DNA of 64,000 nucleotides from Pleurodeles waltl (Eukaryota > Chordata > Amphibia > Caudata > Salamandridae), in NCBI RefSeq assembly GCF_031143425.1, contig NC_090446.1:1021841066-1021905065 (forward strand). The letters run 5' to 3'. Positions within the stretch are counted from its first letter, which is position 1; each line of letters begins with the position of its first letter. Below the pieces are notes generated by a model. That model searched no databases and had not been told where the DNA came from. It saw only the letters and a program-made list of their open reading frames with translations. The position numbers were made by a program, and so were the translations under genes. Shown in pieces: positions 11,508-23,313 of this stretch.

Positions 11508-13152
11508 TGGAAACGAGATAACGCATCAGCTAAATCGTTATTAACACCTGGAACATATCTTGCCTTAAACAATACATTAAATTGCAAACATTTTAGTAAA
11601 AATACTCTCAAAAGCCTCAGTACTTGCTCATCCCTTGCCTTCTGTGAATTAACTAGGTTAACCACTGACTGGTTATCCACATTGAACAACACATTCCTGT
11701 TCACAAATGTCGAACCCCACAAAAACAGCGCAACCACTAAAGGAAATAATTCCAAAAAGACGATGCTATGCTTAGCCTTCCTCCAGCTGACAGGCCAACT
11801 CTCCGCAGCCCAATGACCATCCCAAAATAACCCAAAACCATGGGCTCCAGAAGCATCTGAAAAAGCTTGAATCTTCCAAATCCATTCAACATCATCAACC
11901 AACATAGTAACACTGTTGAACTGTTGCAAAAACCCAATCCACATCCTCAAATCCTCTCTGACACTCGCCCGAAGCCGAATATAATGGTGAGGCAGCACAG
12001 CTCCTCTCATTGCAAAACCTAAACGCCTGCAGAAAGCCCTACCAACCCGAATAACTCTACAAGCAAAATTCAAATGACCCAAAATCCTCTGAGCCTGACG
12101 TAACTCCAACTTCGGCTTCTGAACCGCTTCCTCCAACAGAGAAATCAACATCTGAACCTTCTCACGTGGCAACCTCACTTCCATCTTAATTGAGTCAAAT
12201 TCGATTCCTAAAAAGCTCAAGCAAGTTGAAGGCCCTTCCGTCTTCTCCTGCGCCAAAGGAACACTAAACTGGGCCATAGCCCTCTGAAATACTGCCAGCA
12301 CCTGACCACATTCACCAGACTGAGGTCTGCCTACAAATAAAAAATCTTCCAGGTAATGAGTAACAAACCTCGCCTCACACTGGCCTTGTATCAACCATTG
12401 CAAAAACGTACTAAACATTTAAAAAAGAGAACATGATGCTGAACAACACATTGGTAACATCCTGTCCACGTAACCAGCATCTTCGAATTGCATACCCAAC
12501 AATGACAAATCCTCTGGGTGTACCGGCAACAATCCGATTTCGCCATTTCTGCACCATACCCACATCTTCTCAACAATGAAATTGCATAATCCACCGATGC
12601 ATAATGGACCACCTCATCTTCAGGAGCGATAAAATAATTTACAGACGCTCCAGCAGGCCAGGACAAATGATGAATAAGGCGAAATTTCCCTTCCTGCTTC
12701 TTAGGTACAACGCCAAGAGGTGAAATAGTTAGGTTCGGTAATGGCCAACTATGAAAAGGACCTACAATCCTACCTAAACCCAACTCTTTCTGGAGTTTTC
12801 CCATTACCACATCCGGGAACTGCTTTGCTGACTTCAAATTATTGGCCAATCTCCTGACTCTCGGACCTTGATAACAAAGCTTAAAGCCTTCTTGGAAACC
12901 TCTTAACAAAGTCTTCGCCTCTTCCAAATGCGGGTAAAACTGCAACCAGTATCCTACCACCTGTAAATTAATAGGAGTAGGGCCCCTTACTTGCCAATTG
13001 TTGTCCGTGAGCCCTGCCTCTATCCGTTCCTCTACCCTGCATCCCTTGTCCTTTCCAATTAAAGAAACCGAAACATTGGAAGGCAGGGTGCCTGCCTCCA
13101 CAATTGGCACAATCATGTCTAAATTTGCACTGTTGCCTGGTGCACAAAGCAC
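11423..13152 (-). pseudogene. Reverse transcriptase and RNase H of the YR retrotransposon
   Basis: RT fingers are in the first frame (about 13,020-12,560): 'GRIVGPFHSWPLPNLTISPLGVVPKK', 'KFRLIHHLSWPAG', and the palm start 'YGAEMAKSD' with its catalytic Asp. A frameshift near 12,555 moves the reading frame, and a stop lies just before 12,418. The next frame (12,418-11,423) holds the active-site box as 'HYLEDFLFVG', where family members normally have Y-x-DD, so the first Asp is Glu. RNase H follows with 'AFSDASG', 'ELFPLV' and 'NVDNQSVV', and an 'LADALSR' end typical of DIRS/gypsy RNase H. Identity is clear; the protein is broken. Confidence 0.85.
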
Positions 13153-15420
13153 AACGCACTGTTAAATGACCAGCATGCTTCATTATGGGGGAACTGGACC
13201 CTGTGACTGAAACCCATCCCAAATTGGGTGGGACGGCCCTGAAAGGGCTTATATTGAACCGGTAAGCCACTAGCCGTATGTGTAGTAGATGCATTCCATG
13301 CAGTTCTTAACCACTATCTCCACAACTCGTTGTCAATCTCCCCCCAAACCTTCTCGGGGTAAATAGCTTTACGGGCCCGAAACTCCTCATCATAACGGAA
13401 CCAGCCAAAGCCCCCATAATCCATCTGGGCCCTTCTCACTACATCCATGTACTTGAACAGAGCCACACAAATATCCGGAAATCTTTCACACAATACATTT
13501 GCATAAATCAAAAACGCAGACGTCCAATTCTCTATAGTAGTTGGCACCTTCGGTCTCCTCGCCAATTCCCACTCCTCCTCCTTCGATCCTTCCTTTGCTT
13601 GTACTTCCCTATGTAACAATTTAAACACATCAATAAATTCACCTTTCCAAATTTTCTCCTTTAAACTCTGAGTGAGATGCGTCCCCAAAGGCATCGACAC
13701 TCCCATGTATGGCAGCTTCTTTCCCTTAGAACCCCCTTGACCCATGGCACCGACTCCCCTGTACTCACCTGACCCTCCCCTAACTTACCTGCAACCACTG
13801 GAGTAGCAGTAAGCAAACTTTCCGGCTTACTCTCAGTTACCCCGTCCCCCGCTTCCACCTGAATAGCCACATCCACATTCTTTGCATTAAACCCCAAGAT
13901 TGATTCATCCTCCTACTCAATCAACTTGCCTCCCTTGAAACCTCACCTCTGCGCAGACCGCCAACCGCTTCACGCTGTGATGACAGACGATCGCCCTGGA
14001 CTGCCTGTCCCCTCAACACTGCCTTCTGAGCCGACACAGCCCGCACATCCAACACCGGGACTTCGTCCTCATAATCCAGCTCCTCTTCTGTCGGGACTAG
14101 ACCTGAACTAGCGCTCCGGCTAGCAGGAATCAACTGAGTAACGCGCGAAACAGGATCCGAAGACTCAATACCACGAACTGGTGTCTCCCTCGCAGTCGGA
14201 CGAACTGATCCGGATTGCGCCCTCTCTTCCAACCGATGTGCCGGAGGCGCCCTTACCTCCACCGGTACAGGAAAATCAGCTGGCCGCCCAAACCGCTGAC
14301 CCTCCGAGGCCTACCCATGCTGCTCATGAACATGGGCCGTGTTACACCCAGAAAGGTACGCCCTTGAATCCTGCCAAAAATCTAGCCGCACTTGTGCAGA
14401 ACCTGACCTCCCATCCTCTCTGGTCACCCCTGAAATGGTACCCCTGAGCACCGAACCCTGCTCATCCACAAACTCAACCTGCTCCCCCGCCCTGAAAACT
14501 AACTGATTGGCCACCTCCCACTCCTGCACTCTCCGCACCATGGGACTAACCACCCGTGGAACCCATTGAAATGACCTATTACCATCATCCCTCCCACTTG
14601 CCTCGGACTGCTGAAAATAACCCTTCCCACCCAAGCCCTCAACTTCCACAATCTCCCCCTCCTCCTCTGAATCTAAATTAATAATGTCAGACTCCAAAAA
14701 ACTTGCCCCCCCCTCGCCCGACTCCCAAATTCCGATTATCTTGCCTAATAGAGCCACAAACTTAAATTTCCGAGGGCGCGGGCATCTTGGCCACCCCTCC
14801 CAATGGCCTTTCATCAAATAGCCCTTCACTGCGCTCCCCACTGCTCTCTAAGGCGAGTGGGGCTTGTTCTGCCGCTTTATGGGGCACGCGCGTGCGTTTA
14901 AATGCGCACGCTGATGCCCCACATGCCACCATCTGGCTCCCTGCTGCCACCGCACTTGACTCACTGGGCACGTGTGCACCACCCGTGCTCACAACTTTGC
15001 GACCGCCGCCCGCTGCCATACCTGAGGAAGAGCCTCGACCTAGAGCAGCCACGCGCTGCCTCAAAGATGAACCGGTCCACCTAATTAAACGGGCACCACA
15101 TCCACGCACACCGCTCGCGCAAGGTAAATACATTGATCCTTGTTCCAAGCCTTCCGACCGCTCAGGTGAAACCAACACTTTCCTGCCTGCCACACTTTTT
15201 ACTTTAAATTTCTTAAATTTCTTGGGGCTCTCGGGCGATGTACATGCAAAAACTGCAGCAGAAACACCCTCTGCTGAGGATCTCTTCGGCTGTTTTAGCC
15301 CCACCCACGCTTGCTCTAAAACCCCTTCTTTCATTAAATCCTCCCTTCTAGCCTCCTGTAACACTCGCAACGCATGCACTATGTTATTTGCTGCCATGGC
15401 AACCTCCCTAAACAACCAAA
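12968..15420 (-). pseudogene. Gag-like ORF of the YR retrotransposon, fragmented
   Basis: The N-terminus is in the minus frame below about 15,400 ('MAANNIVHALRVLQEARREDLMKEGV...'). The gene then passes through Ser/Ala/Arg-rich linkers, a 14,7xx-14,3xx segment with an acidic 'LDSEEEGEIVEVEG' stretch, and a conserved helical core at 13,690-13,314 ('FIDVFKLLHREVQAKEGSKEEEWELARRPKVP', 'WFRYDEEFRARK'). A zinc-knuckle region lies at about 13,160-13,070 with C-x2-C..C-x-FRH and C-x2-C..H-P-x-x-x-C spacing. The parts lie in different frames separated by stops, so either introns or decay split the gene; decay is certain at least in part. It would form the nucleoprotein particle. Confidence 0.7.
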
Positions 15421-15460
15421 ACACTTCAAACCAACGACACAACTTTTGACCTAAAACGCC

Positions 15461-15664
15461 CCCAAAAAACAGTACCGCCTCCTGGGTGTGTACAACGGCC
15501 AAAAGAGGCCGCCTACCTCCAACCCACCCCTTATATACCCCACCCTTAAGACCCACCCCATCCTGTCAACTTGCCCAATCGTGCCCCGATCTCCCCATGG
15601 CCAGTTCCACCCGCCCGATAAGACCGGGGGGAGACCGTGTTAACCTCGGCTCCCCCCAAGCCCC
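15461..15664 (-). repeat. Split direct repeat A1 (element 5' end)
   Basis: The leader-side terminal repeat of the YR retrotransposon, matching A2 at 8,662-8,866. In element orientation it is the first sequence, just upstream of gag, and contains a 'tatata' (15,532-15,537) that may belong to the promoter. The right boundary is taken where similarity with A2 stops ('aagcccc' then unrelated 'taatccgg'). Confidence 0.8.
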
Positions 15665-17330
15665 TAATCCGGGACAGTAAAAGCCTCACATAAGTGTGGC
15701 CATCTTGTGTGCCGGCTCTCTAAGGCCCCCACCCCAGTAGTCAGACAAAAATCTGAATTCAACTGAACTGTCCTTGCAACCCAATCGGTATGAGGTTTGT
15801 TTACATTAAACAGGGCATGTTCACAATTATTTTAAATAGAGAAGCATCTCACGATTAATTTCAAAATACGATAAAGAAGGTGTATGCATAAAACCCTGGT
15901 AAAACTGAGGATAAACTAGAACCATCTTCACATTATCAGGTGTCTATTTCTTGGTGACTGGAATTTGCAAGAATTGGGCAAACTTAATTTTTATATAATT
16001 CACAGAAGTTCCAGGATATAAAAGTCACAACTTTGACGTTTCGTATCCCTCTCACAAAATCATCTTCATGGGGATTATCATATGCACAATGGCTAACTGC
16101 ATCGAATTCAAAACTCGTTTGGGAATTGACCTACTTTCTTTACTAGACAAGGCAGCTTCTTTCATTGTCAAATAATCTAGTTTTCTATTGGCTATGGCCT
16201 TTTGATGGGCTGTGTTACATACATCTCACTGGTAACAGTCTTGCATTTACTTCTGCAATAATTTCTAAAATGTTCTGACGTTCCACAATACAAGCACAAA
16301 CCATTTACATATTTTCTTTCTCTTTCTTCTTTTAGATATGAGCTCTCTTATGTTGCTTAACTGCATTGCCTCAAAGTCTTCTATCTTTTCCTCAACCTTA
16401 GGCTGGACAACAAACATTTTAGGGCCGTATTTAGAGTTTGACGGATGAGATACTCTGTATTCACCATAGTCCAAGTTACTGATATCTAGGTCTTAGCTGC
16501 AGCAACATTAAATCACCATTGCATAGTAAACATACCATGGAACACGAGGGAAGTTAATCCCCTGATAAACCAAGATGTCTGTCGCCTATTCAGCATACAT
16601 AACAGTTCATTACTTGCTGGGAATTGCAGTTTATTGTCAGCATGCAGCCATGTAGCAAATTATCTTGCTACATACAAACTCAAACCAGACAGAACTAAAA
16701 CTATGTGATGACCAGAAGCCTCTCCTGCACTCAGGCATGCTAAGCTATAAGCAGTGTCTATAGCACTACCTACTGACAAGAACACAAATAACTCCATTAA
16801 ATGTGAAAAAGGTGCTAGAGCGTATCCATGAGGTAAGTGCAGACCAAGGGGAATGAAGATGTAGCCTTGAAAGGTTGCCATGAGGTTCCCTGCAGGATGA
16901 TAGAATTACTAAGCAAGGTAAGCAAGGTAAAATCAATTTTTTTTAGTTATGACAGGTACTAGCACATGTTGTCAGGCACAATTAAGATGTGATGGTCCTT
17001 TGACCAAAATGACGACTATTTAGGAGGTGTCAGTTTTCTGAGTTACAGTGCAAAGCAGTACTCATCTTAACAATGTCTAAATGTTATTTGTGCATTCAGA
17101 TATTGGTCTGATACTATAGCGTAAAATGTTTTTCTGCAGCCGGTAAAGTGTTTTATCAAGTGTATCAACACTAATACAAAATTGTGAGGTGGCAGTGATG
17201 CCATTACGGTTGCCTTTTCAACTAGCATAATCTAGCACATGAGCAGTATTGATTGTAATTGTGGATGCAGGGAACCACAACATATTAAGACACCCCAAAG
17301 TTTTATCCCCGCCAAAATGACCACACGTGC
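15665..17330. other. AT-rich flank with possible retroelement gag/protease debris
   Basis: Mostly AT-rich sequence with no intact gene. On the minus strand between about 16,480 and 16,020 an RKRKKIC...WNVRTF stretch and a later 'VTFISWNF'-like string resemble a decayed retroelement nucleocapsid zinc knuckle followed by protease-region sequence. The cysteines are mostly lost and the match is weak. The rest (15,700-16,000 and 16,500-17,330) shows nothing I recognise. Confidence 0.3.
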
Positions 17331-20005
17331 TTTAACATGCTTAAGCGCATTAGGCTCCCAGAAAAAAATCTGTCATTTGCCCCAGGGGTATAAGAACAGC
17401 CCAGGACTGTTTGCGGCTTGTGTGACTGCTATTTTACACAAGATAGACCCTGAAGCATTGTCATATGTGGACGATATATATCTCATGGATGACGAATTAC
17501 TACAACATTTAAGACGGGTAGCCCGCATTGTTCTAGGGTTTGCCGAAGTCGGCTACAAATTTAACTTTAAAAAGTAAAAAATTGCCTTCCTCAGCGTCCT
17601 GTTTCTGGGATATGAGCTGTCGAGTGAAGGGAAGAGCCTAGTGCCACAATTTTGAGAAAAATGTGCACTATTGCAACCAAAAAATACGATTAAAAATCTT
17701 CAATCATTGTTAGGCTTTCTATCTTTTGGCAGAACATACATTCCTGATTTTGCAAAACGCATAAAACCTTTATATGACTTAATACGTCCCGATTTCTCAA
17801 GTAAATTCTGGACGGTTGAACATACACGCACTCTTCGAGATTTACAGACAGATATGCTAGCAGCAAAACATTTACACACAAGGGACAATAAAACACATTT
17901 GGTCATCAGGGTAATAGCTGGGGCCATCGGTTTCACTTATGTAACATTTAATGAAGATGAGACAGTCCAGATGGCATACAAATCACATTTGTATTTAGCT
18001 GCTGAACAACGCTTTGCACCCACTGAGAAAATTCTCACTGTTGTGCAGATGGCTATTATTAAAGAAAGACCTCTTGCCCAAGGAAAACGCATTATTGTCG
18101 TTTCTCCTCTTCCAGCCCTAGAGGCTGTTACAAAAGCTATTGTTCCGAACGCGAAAGCACTTCATCCACGATGGATACAATGGGCTACATCTCTAACAGC
18201 CACTGATGTAGACTACATTTTCGACCCAAAATTACAAACTCAAGAATTTCTACAATATGAAGTAGAATATCCAGTTCCAGCAGACACCGTGCCTATTGAT
18301 CAATATCATGCAATCATGTACACCGATGGCTCTGCGCAACCAGCGATTGGAACTAAACATCAATATTCTGCTGCATGCGCAGTCGTAAGTGGCTATATGG
18401 AGGGGGAGAAATTCTGTCCTCAACATACCTATACACAGACCTTAGGGGATTGTACAGCACAATTGGCTGAGCTCAAAGCTCTACTGATGGCACTAGAACA
18501 TACGGTTCCGACACAGTTCACACTGATTGTTTGTGATTCATATTATTGCATCCAGTCTTTTAATGAATACCTGCATTACTGGCGTTAGAATGGGTTCAGA
18601 GATTCAAAATCAACACTATAAAACACAGACTCCTGTGGGGGAAGGTAGCAGACCTGAAAGAGATGCTACCCAAAGTCCATGTTGTGCATACACTTGGAAA
18701 CCAGCGCATTGGAATACACGTTGCTGGAAATACTTTGGCTGATGAAGCCTCAAAGTCAGCAGTGGCAGTTGCCACTGTAGCTGCAGTGACTCGTTCGAGT
18801 TCCAAACCAGACACAGACATTATGGCTGCCATAACAGCTACGGTTGATGGCACGCCTTATCCTAAAGGATTTCCTAATAAATATCAGTACTTGATGGGAG
18901 GTATGCTGAACGCTGAAGTTAAAATTCCAGGCTTAGGCGTACGCGACATCCCCAATAAAGATGTGAGACCTCAATTGATTAAAGCAGCGCATGAGGGGGT
19001 GGCATCTGCACATGCTGGTGTGGCGGTTACAATTTCACTCTTACAGGCCCGTTATTGGTGGCCCGGTCTCTATAAGGAGACTAAGCAGTATGTCCTTTGT
19101 TGTGACATCTGTCAACAAATTAAAGTTTCCACGGCCAAGCGCCTGCCGCAGACACCTCTCTTAATTCCTAATAGACCATTACAATGTGTGTACTTGGACC
19201 ATTGCGGTCCATTAACACCTGATATTCCATTCAAATACATATTAGTCGCTGTTGATTCCTGCTCCAGCTTTGTGTGGGTGTGGCCACAACGCTCGGCTGA
19301 CGCTCGGACTGTTATTAAAGATTTGCGAGTCTTTGTCGGTACATATGCAGTTACGGCATTCCATTTGGACCAGGGCCCTGCTTTTGCCTCAAGGGCATTC
19401 AGGGACACCATGGCTTCGTTGGGAGTCCAACTCCAATACTCGTCTCCATTTCATCCAGAGTGAAATAGTGTCGTGGAGCGATTAAACCACGATTTAAAGC
19501 AATCCTTAACGGCCATAGTCTTAGGTATGGGTCATAGTTGCCCAACCCACCTATATGGAGTTCAGAGAGCACTAAATAACCTGCCTAGAAGGTCCATGGG
19601 GGGGTCGTACTTCATATGAGTGCCTGTTCGGAACACAAATGTTTTGAGGCAGCAGAAACACATTTTGACATAAATGATTGTGTCACTGTTTTACAGGAAT
19701 TACAGCAGTTCCGTGAAGATAACTCTTCTAAAAGTGCTGCCTCCACAGGAATTAAGGATGGGCCAGTAACATCTACTGGCTGGATTCCCAGGGTTGGGGA
19801 TCTTGTACGTGAAAAGGTTGCAGTGAAAAAATAATTTGGCCCTTCTTCTTGAGCACCAGTCCCTGTCTTGGGGATACACTGTACCAGAACTGTTATTCTA
19901 CCAACGTTGCCTGGTGCCAAAGAAAATCGTTTTGTTTCCATTGACAATGTCAAACTACAACATGTGGCCGATTCTGCACAGCCGACCAAGAGGAGCATCC
20001 AGTAG
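17331..20005 (+). pseudogene. Foamy-like pol fragment (RT, RNase H, integrase), copy 1
   Basis: A 5'-truncated pol that starts inside RT. Visible parts: the RT active site YVDD (17,464-17,475); thumb/connection sequence; RNase H with 'YTDGSA', 'AELKALLMAL' and 'VCDSYY'; integrase zinc domain (HEGVASAHAG, then CCDIC); core Asp residues in 'YLDHCGPL' and 'HLDQGPAF'; and Glu in 'VERLNHDL'. A C-terminal SH3-like part ends at 20,005. Breaks are a stop after 'NFKK' (17,577), a private stop at about 17,653, a stop after 'LHYWR' (18,588), a 1-nt loss near 18,606, a stop before the catalytic Glu (19,463), a frame change near 19,600 and a stop at 19,834. It cannot make a functional enzyme. Confidence 0.85.
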
Positions 20006-22049
20006 TTCCCAAATCCCTCTCACTACTGGAGAAGAACTTCAGCTTCAAGTTGTTTATACCAACGCTGATAACTCTCCGAGCTTGGGGAGGGTGGATGATG
20101 ATCTTGCATTAGTTCCACTAACAACAAGCAATTTAGAAACATTTGATCAAGTCACTACGACTACTAGCCAGACGGATGGTGCTGTCTATAGTATACCACC
20201 AGAGAAAGCACCAACTCCACCGTTGGCCAAGGCTACGCCATTTGCACGAACAGCCTCTGGTTACTTTGCCGATTACGACGACGGTCTATCGGACTCATTT
20301 GCCTCTTCGACAGCTGATCTGTCAGGTGCACGTAAGCTGTTACATTGGCTTAAAGAAACATATTTCATTTTTCCATGGAACAATGTATGGCTTTCTTTGA
20401 ATGTCCTAGCCTTTCTGCTTTGGATTGGTTTTGTCATTACTTTTTTCTTGTTAATACATGGTCATTTTCTTCCCGAGAGATCAGCGGTTGAACAAGTGGA
20501 GGAGGTTTTGAAACCACATTTTTCATCACATAAGATTCGAAGAGACTTGTCTTTTGTGAACATTTCTGCAGTACCAATTCCTGATGGGATTGTGTGGGAC
20601 AAAGTAATGATTGATATATATGGTCCCACTGAAATTATTCAAGTACTGTATGTGTTAAAATTATCACTGAACGATATAGTCATACCAGGCATTGTATCTG
20701 ATGATTGGGATGTGAAAACAGTTGATTCTATGATGACAGAATTGCAATATTATACTGTATATGAAAACGTAAGATGTTTGCCAGTTTAAATAAAATTATG
20801 GTGATATGTTTTGCTATAATTATTATTGCCACCACTTCATACATAGAGCGAGCAGTCCAAAAACGATATTCAATTACACACAATGAGAACATTGTCCAAC
20901 TCCCCCGCAAGCGAGTTCAAAAACTTATACTGAAAGGTTTGTGGGCCTGATTCTAACTTCGGCGGGCGGCGGAGGCCACCCGCCGAAGTTCCCCCACCAA
21001 AATACCGCTCCGCGGTCTAAAGACCGCTGAGGGTATTTTGGGATTTGCCCTGGGCTGGCGGGCGGCCGCCCGCCAGCCCAGGGCAAATCATCCTTCCCAC
21101 GAGGACGCCGGCTCAGAATTGAGCCGGCGTAGTGGGAAGGTGCGACGGGTGCAGTGGCACCCGTCGCGTATTTCAGTGTCTGCATAGCAGACACTGAAAT
21201 ACTTTGTGGGGCCCTCTTACGGGGCCCCTGCAGTGGCCATGCCATGGGCATGGGCACTGCAGGGGCCCCCAGGGGCCCCGCGGCACCCCCTACCGCCATC
21301 CTGTTCCTGGCGGGAGACCTGCCAGGAACAGGATGGCGGTAGGGGGTGTCAGAATCCCCATGGCTGCAGAGCGCGCTCCGCAGCCATGGAGGATTCTGTA
21401 GGGCAGCAGAAAACCGGCGGGAGACCGCCGGTTTTCCTTGTCTGACCGCGGCCGAACCGCCGCGGTCAGAATGCCCGTGCTCCCGCCGACCCTGGCCCCG
21501 GCGGTCTGAGACCGCCGGGGTCAGAATGACCCCCTGTGTATTTTTCTGGGCATCGTCAAAAAAATGCTGAGTCATATTATTTTAAGGTAACTCCTACTAA
21601 AGATGTTATTAACCAACACAAAATTTATATATTCGGACTCCTTTGCTTCCCTGTTATCAATTGAAGGTTATGAATATTGGTCAAAATATGTTGATTTGAA
21701 AAGCGTTTGGGGAACAAAAAATTGGCAGACCAAGGGTAGAGAAACATTGTTTAGAGCATGTCTCATCCCTGTTCAAATGATCTTTTTGAATGAAACAGTA
21801 CAAGAAACAAGTAGTTTAGGCTTAGCCACAATTAGAGAATTAAACATGGCCAGTATACCTGCCCCTGCAAAATTTGATAACTGGCAAAAGTACACGAATG
21901 CAACTATAAATGAGCTCAATGAGTGGGTCCAGAATGGTACGTTTAATGCTTCACTGACACGTCCAGGTGGGTGGTTATTGTGGACAATAGATACCAACGG
22001 GTGTCATCAACGTTTTGTCACCTCCATGCTGACATAATTACAACATATA
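19947..22049 (+). pseudogene. Foamy-like env fragment, copy 1
   Basis: The ATG at 19,947 lies within the last part of pol in another frame, the overlap arrangement usual in spumaviruses. The first open part (to 20,789) has an N-terminal Trp motif (MWP), a Thr/Ser/Pro-rich leader, a hydrophobic membrane segment (about 20,385-20,460, 'VLAFLLWIGFVITFFLLIHG') and a basic 'HKIRRD' stretch that fits a furin-type leader cleavage. Surface-subunit sequence continues after a stop and is then cut by the hairpin element at 20,943-21,534. It resumes with N-glycosylation sequons (NET, NAT, NGT, NAS), and a Harbinger insertion begins at 22,050. About 58 bp of env present in copy 2 just before the Harbinger are missing here. 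Confidence 0.8.
20943..21534 (+). mobile_element. Serial-hairpin MITE-like element, copy 2
   Basis: 592 bp absent from the paralogous site near 34,115, with 'TGT' repeated on both sides (20,940-20,942 and 21,535-21,537). Termini are GGGCCTGATTCTAAC and GTCAGAATGACCCCC. It is a near-continuous array of about twelve stem-loops. Among the clearest are the GCCCTGGGCTGGCGGGC stem (21,043-21,089), the CCTTCCCAC/GTGGGAAGG stem (21,092-21,140) and GCGACGGGTGC (21,142-21,167). Also clear are GTATTTCAGTGTCTGC (21,168-21,202), CACCCCCTACCGCC (21,284-21,349), CAGAATCC (21,351-21,398) and GAAAACCGGCGG (21,408-21,437). It is non-coding. Confidence 0.9.
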
Positions 22050-22936
22050 GGTGGTCATTACAACCCTGGCGGTCGGTGTTAAAGCGGTGGTAAAACCACC
22101 AACAGGCTGGCAGTAAAAAAAATGGAATTACAACGTGGCGGAAACCGCCAACATAGACAGCCACTTTAACACTCCGACCGCCACAGCGGTACAAACAAAC
22201 ACCGTGGCGGTAACTGCCAACAGACAGGCGGAGGACAATGTACCACCCACAGAATTACAACAGTCCAATCCACCACCTTTTCCGGGACAGATTTCCCGTG
22301 AACAAAAACACGGCGGAAACGGGATTTGGAAGGGAAAACGCTCACCTCTACACATCCCACGAGGAACCAGAACGCCATGGAACCGGAACTTCAGATACTT
22401 CCAGTCTTTATCTTCCTGCTCCTCTAGCAGGAGCACGAACGCCGGCGGCGAAGACCATGGTGAGTACTACACCTACGACACAGGGGAGGGGGGAGGGAAA
22501 AAACAGTGACACACACACGTAACTTGCAAAACCCCAACCCCCACCCTCACCCATGACAACAAACACACTAATACAGCATGATACATTACAGTTACACCCC
22601 CCAAACCTCCTGGAAGAATGCAAGGACAAAAGGAAATGAGTTGAATAATTGTTATATATTCAATTACATTAATCAAAAATATTTACATATACATACATTT
22701 ACACTATAAACAATTATATACACCAAGAACACAAGTCCAAGGGATTCCACCATCATAGTCCGTCGACCACTGGGCCCAAAAGGCATGGGCGAGGCCCACA
22801 CTCAGTACCCGAACAAAACGGAGAGAACACTGCTGGGGCATCAGATAGAAATAAAACAGGCACCTCAGGGGGAGGGAAGGGGGGCACCTCAGCCGGATGA
22901 GTGTACGACGCCAGATCCACGAGGGGGCTCCATGCC

Positions 22937-23160
22937 CACTGTTCAATCCTGGGGAGTGCAAAGCCACAGTCTCTCAAGTCTCTACAGTGGGTGGGTTGCC
23001 CACTGTTCAATCCTGGGGACTGCAAAGCCACATTCTCTCAAGTCTCTACAATGGGTGGGTTGCCCACTGTTCAATCCTGGGGACTGCAAAGGCACAGTCT
23101 CTCAAGTCTCTACAGTGGATGGGTTGCCCACTGTTTAATCCTGGGGAGTGCAAGTGGATA
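22937..23160. repeat. 64-bp minisatellite
   Basis: About three and a half tandem units of 64 bp beginning 'cccactgttcaatcctgggga', separated by 'gtgggttg'. The paralogous Harbinger at 35,560-35,670 has only about one and a half units, so unit number changed after the duplication. Confidence 0.85.
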
Positions 23161-23313
23161 ACAGTCTCCACTGGTTCTGGAGGGGGCTTGGTGCCCAGAG
23201 TGCTTCATCCTGCCAAGGATAGAGGTAGTGGATGCCTTTCTCCACTGGTTCTGGAGGGGGCTTGATCCCCAGAGTTCTTCATCCTGCCCGTGGTGGCCTC
23301 AGTAGCGTTGTAA

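Larger units (their letters stand above)
8086..15664 (-). mobile_element. Ngaro/DIRS-like tyrosine-recombinase retrotransposon
   Basis: On the minus strand the order is repeat A1 (15,664-15,461), gag-like sequence, a CCHC-type zinc region, RT and RNase H, tyrosine recombinase (YR), SGNH hydrolase, then repeats B1 (9,209-8,873), A2 (8,866-8,662) and B2 (8,422-8,086). Split direct repeats A1-body-B1-A2-B2 are the known terminal structure of Ngaro-type YR retrotransposons, which integrate by recombinase rather than a DDE integrase and give no target duplication. Several frameshifts, an altered RT active site (YLED) and a 515-bp insertion in the YR gene make this copy non-autonomous. Confidence 0.85.

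Noticed and set aside
22135..22522. Plus-strand frames at the Harbinger left end as a small gene
   Set aside because: They consist of subterminal GCGG inverted repeats and fall in non-coding sequence; the codons are not conserved in element 3.
22937..23160. CRISPR-like array
   Set aside because: The repeats are directly adjacent 64-bp minisatellite units without unique spacers, in a vertebrate transposon.
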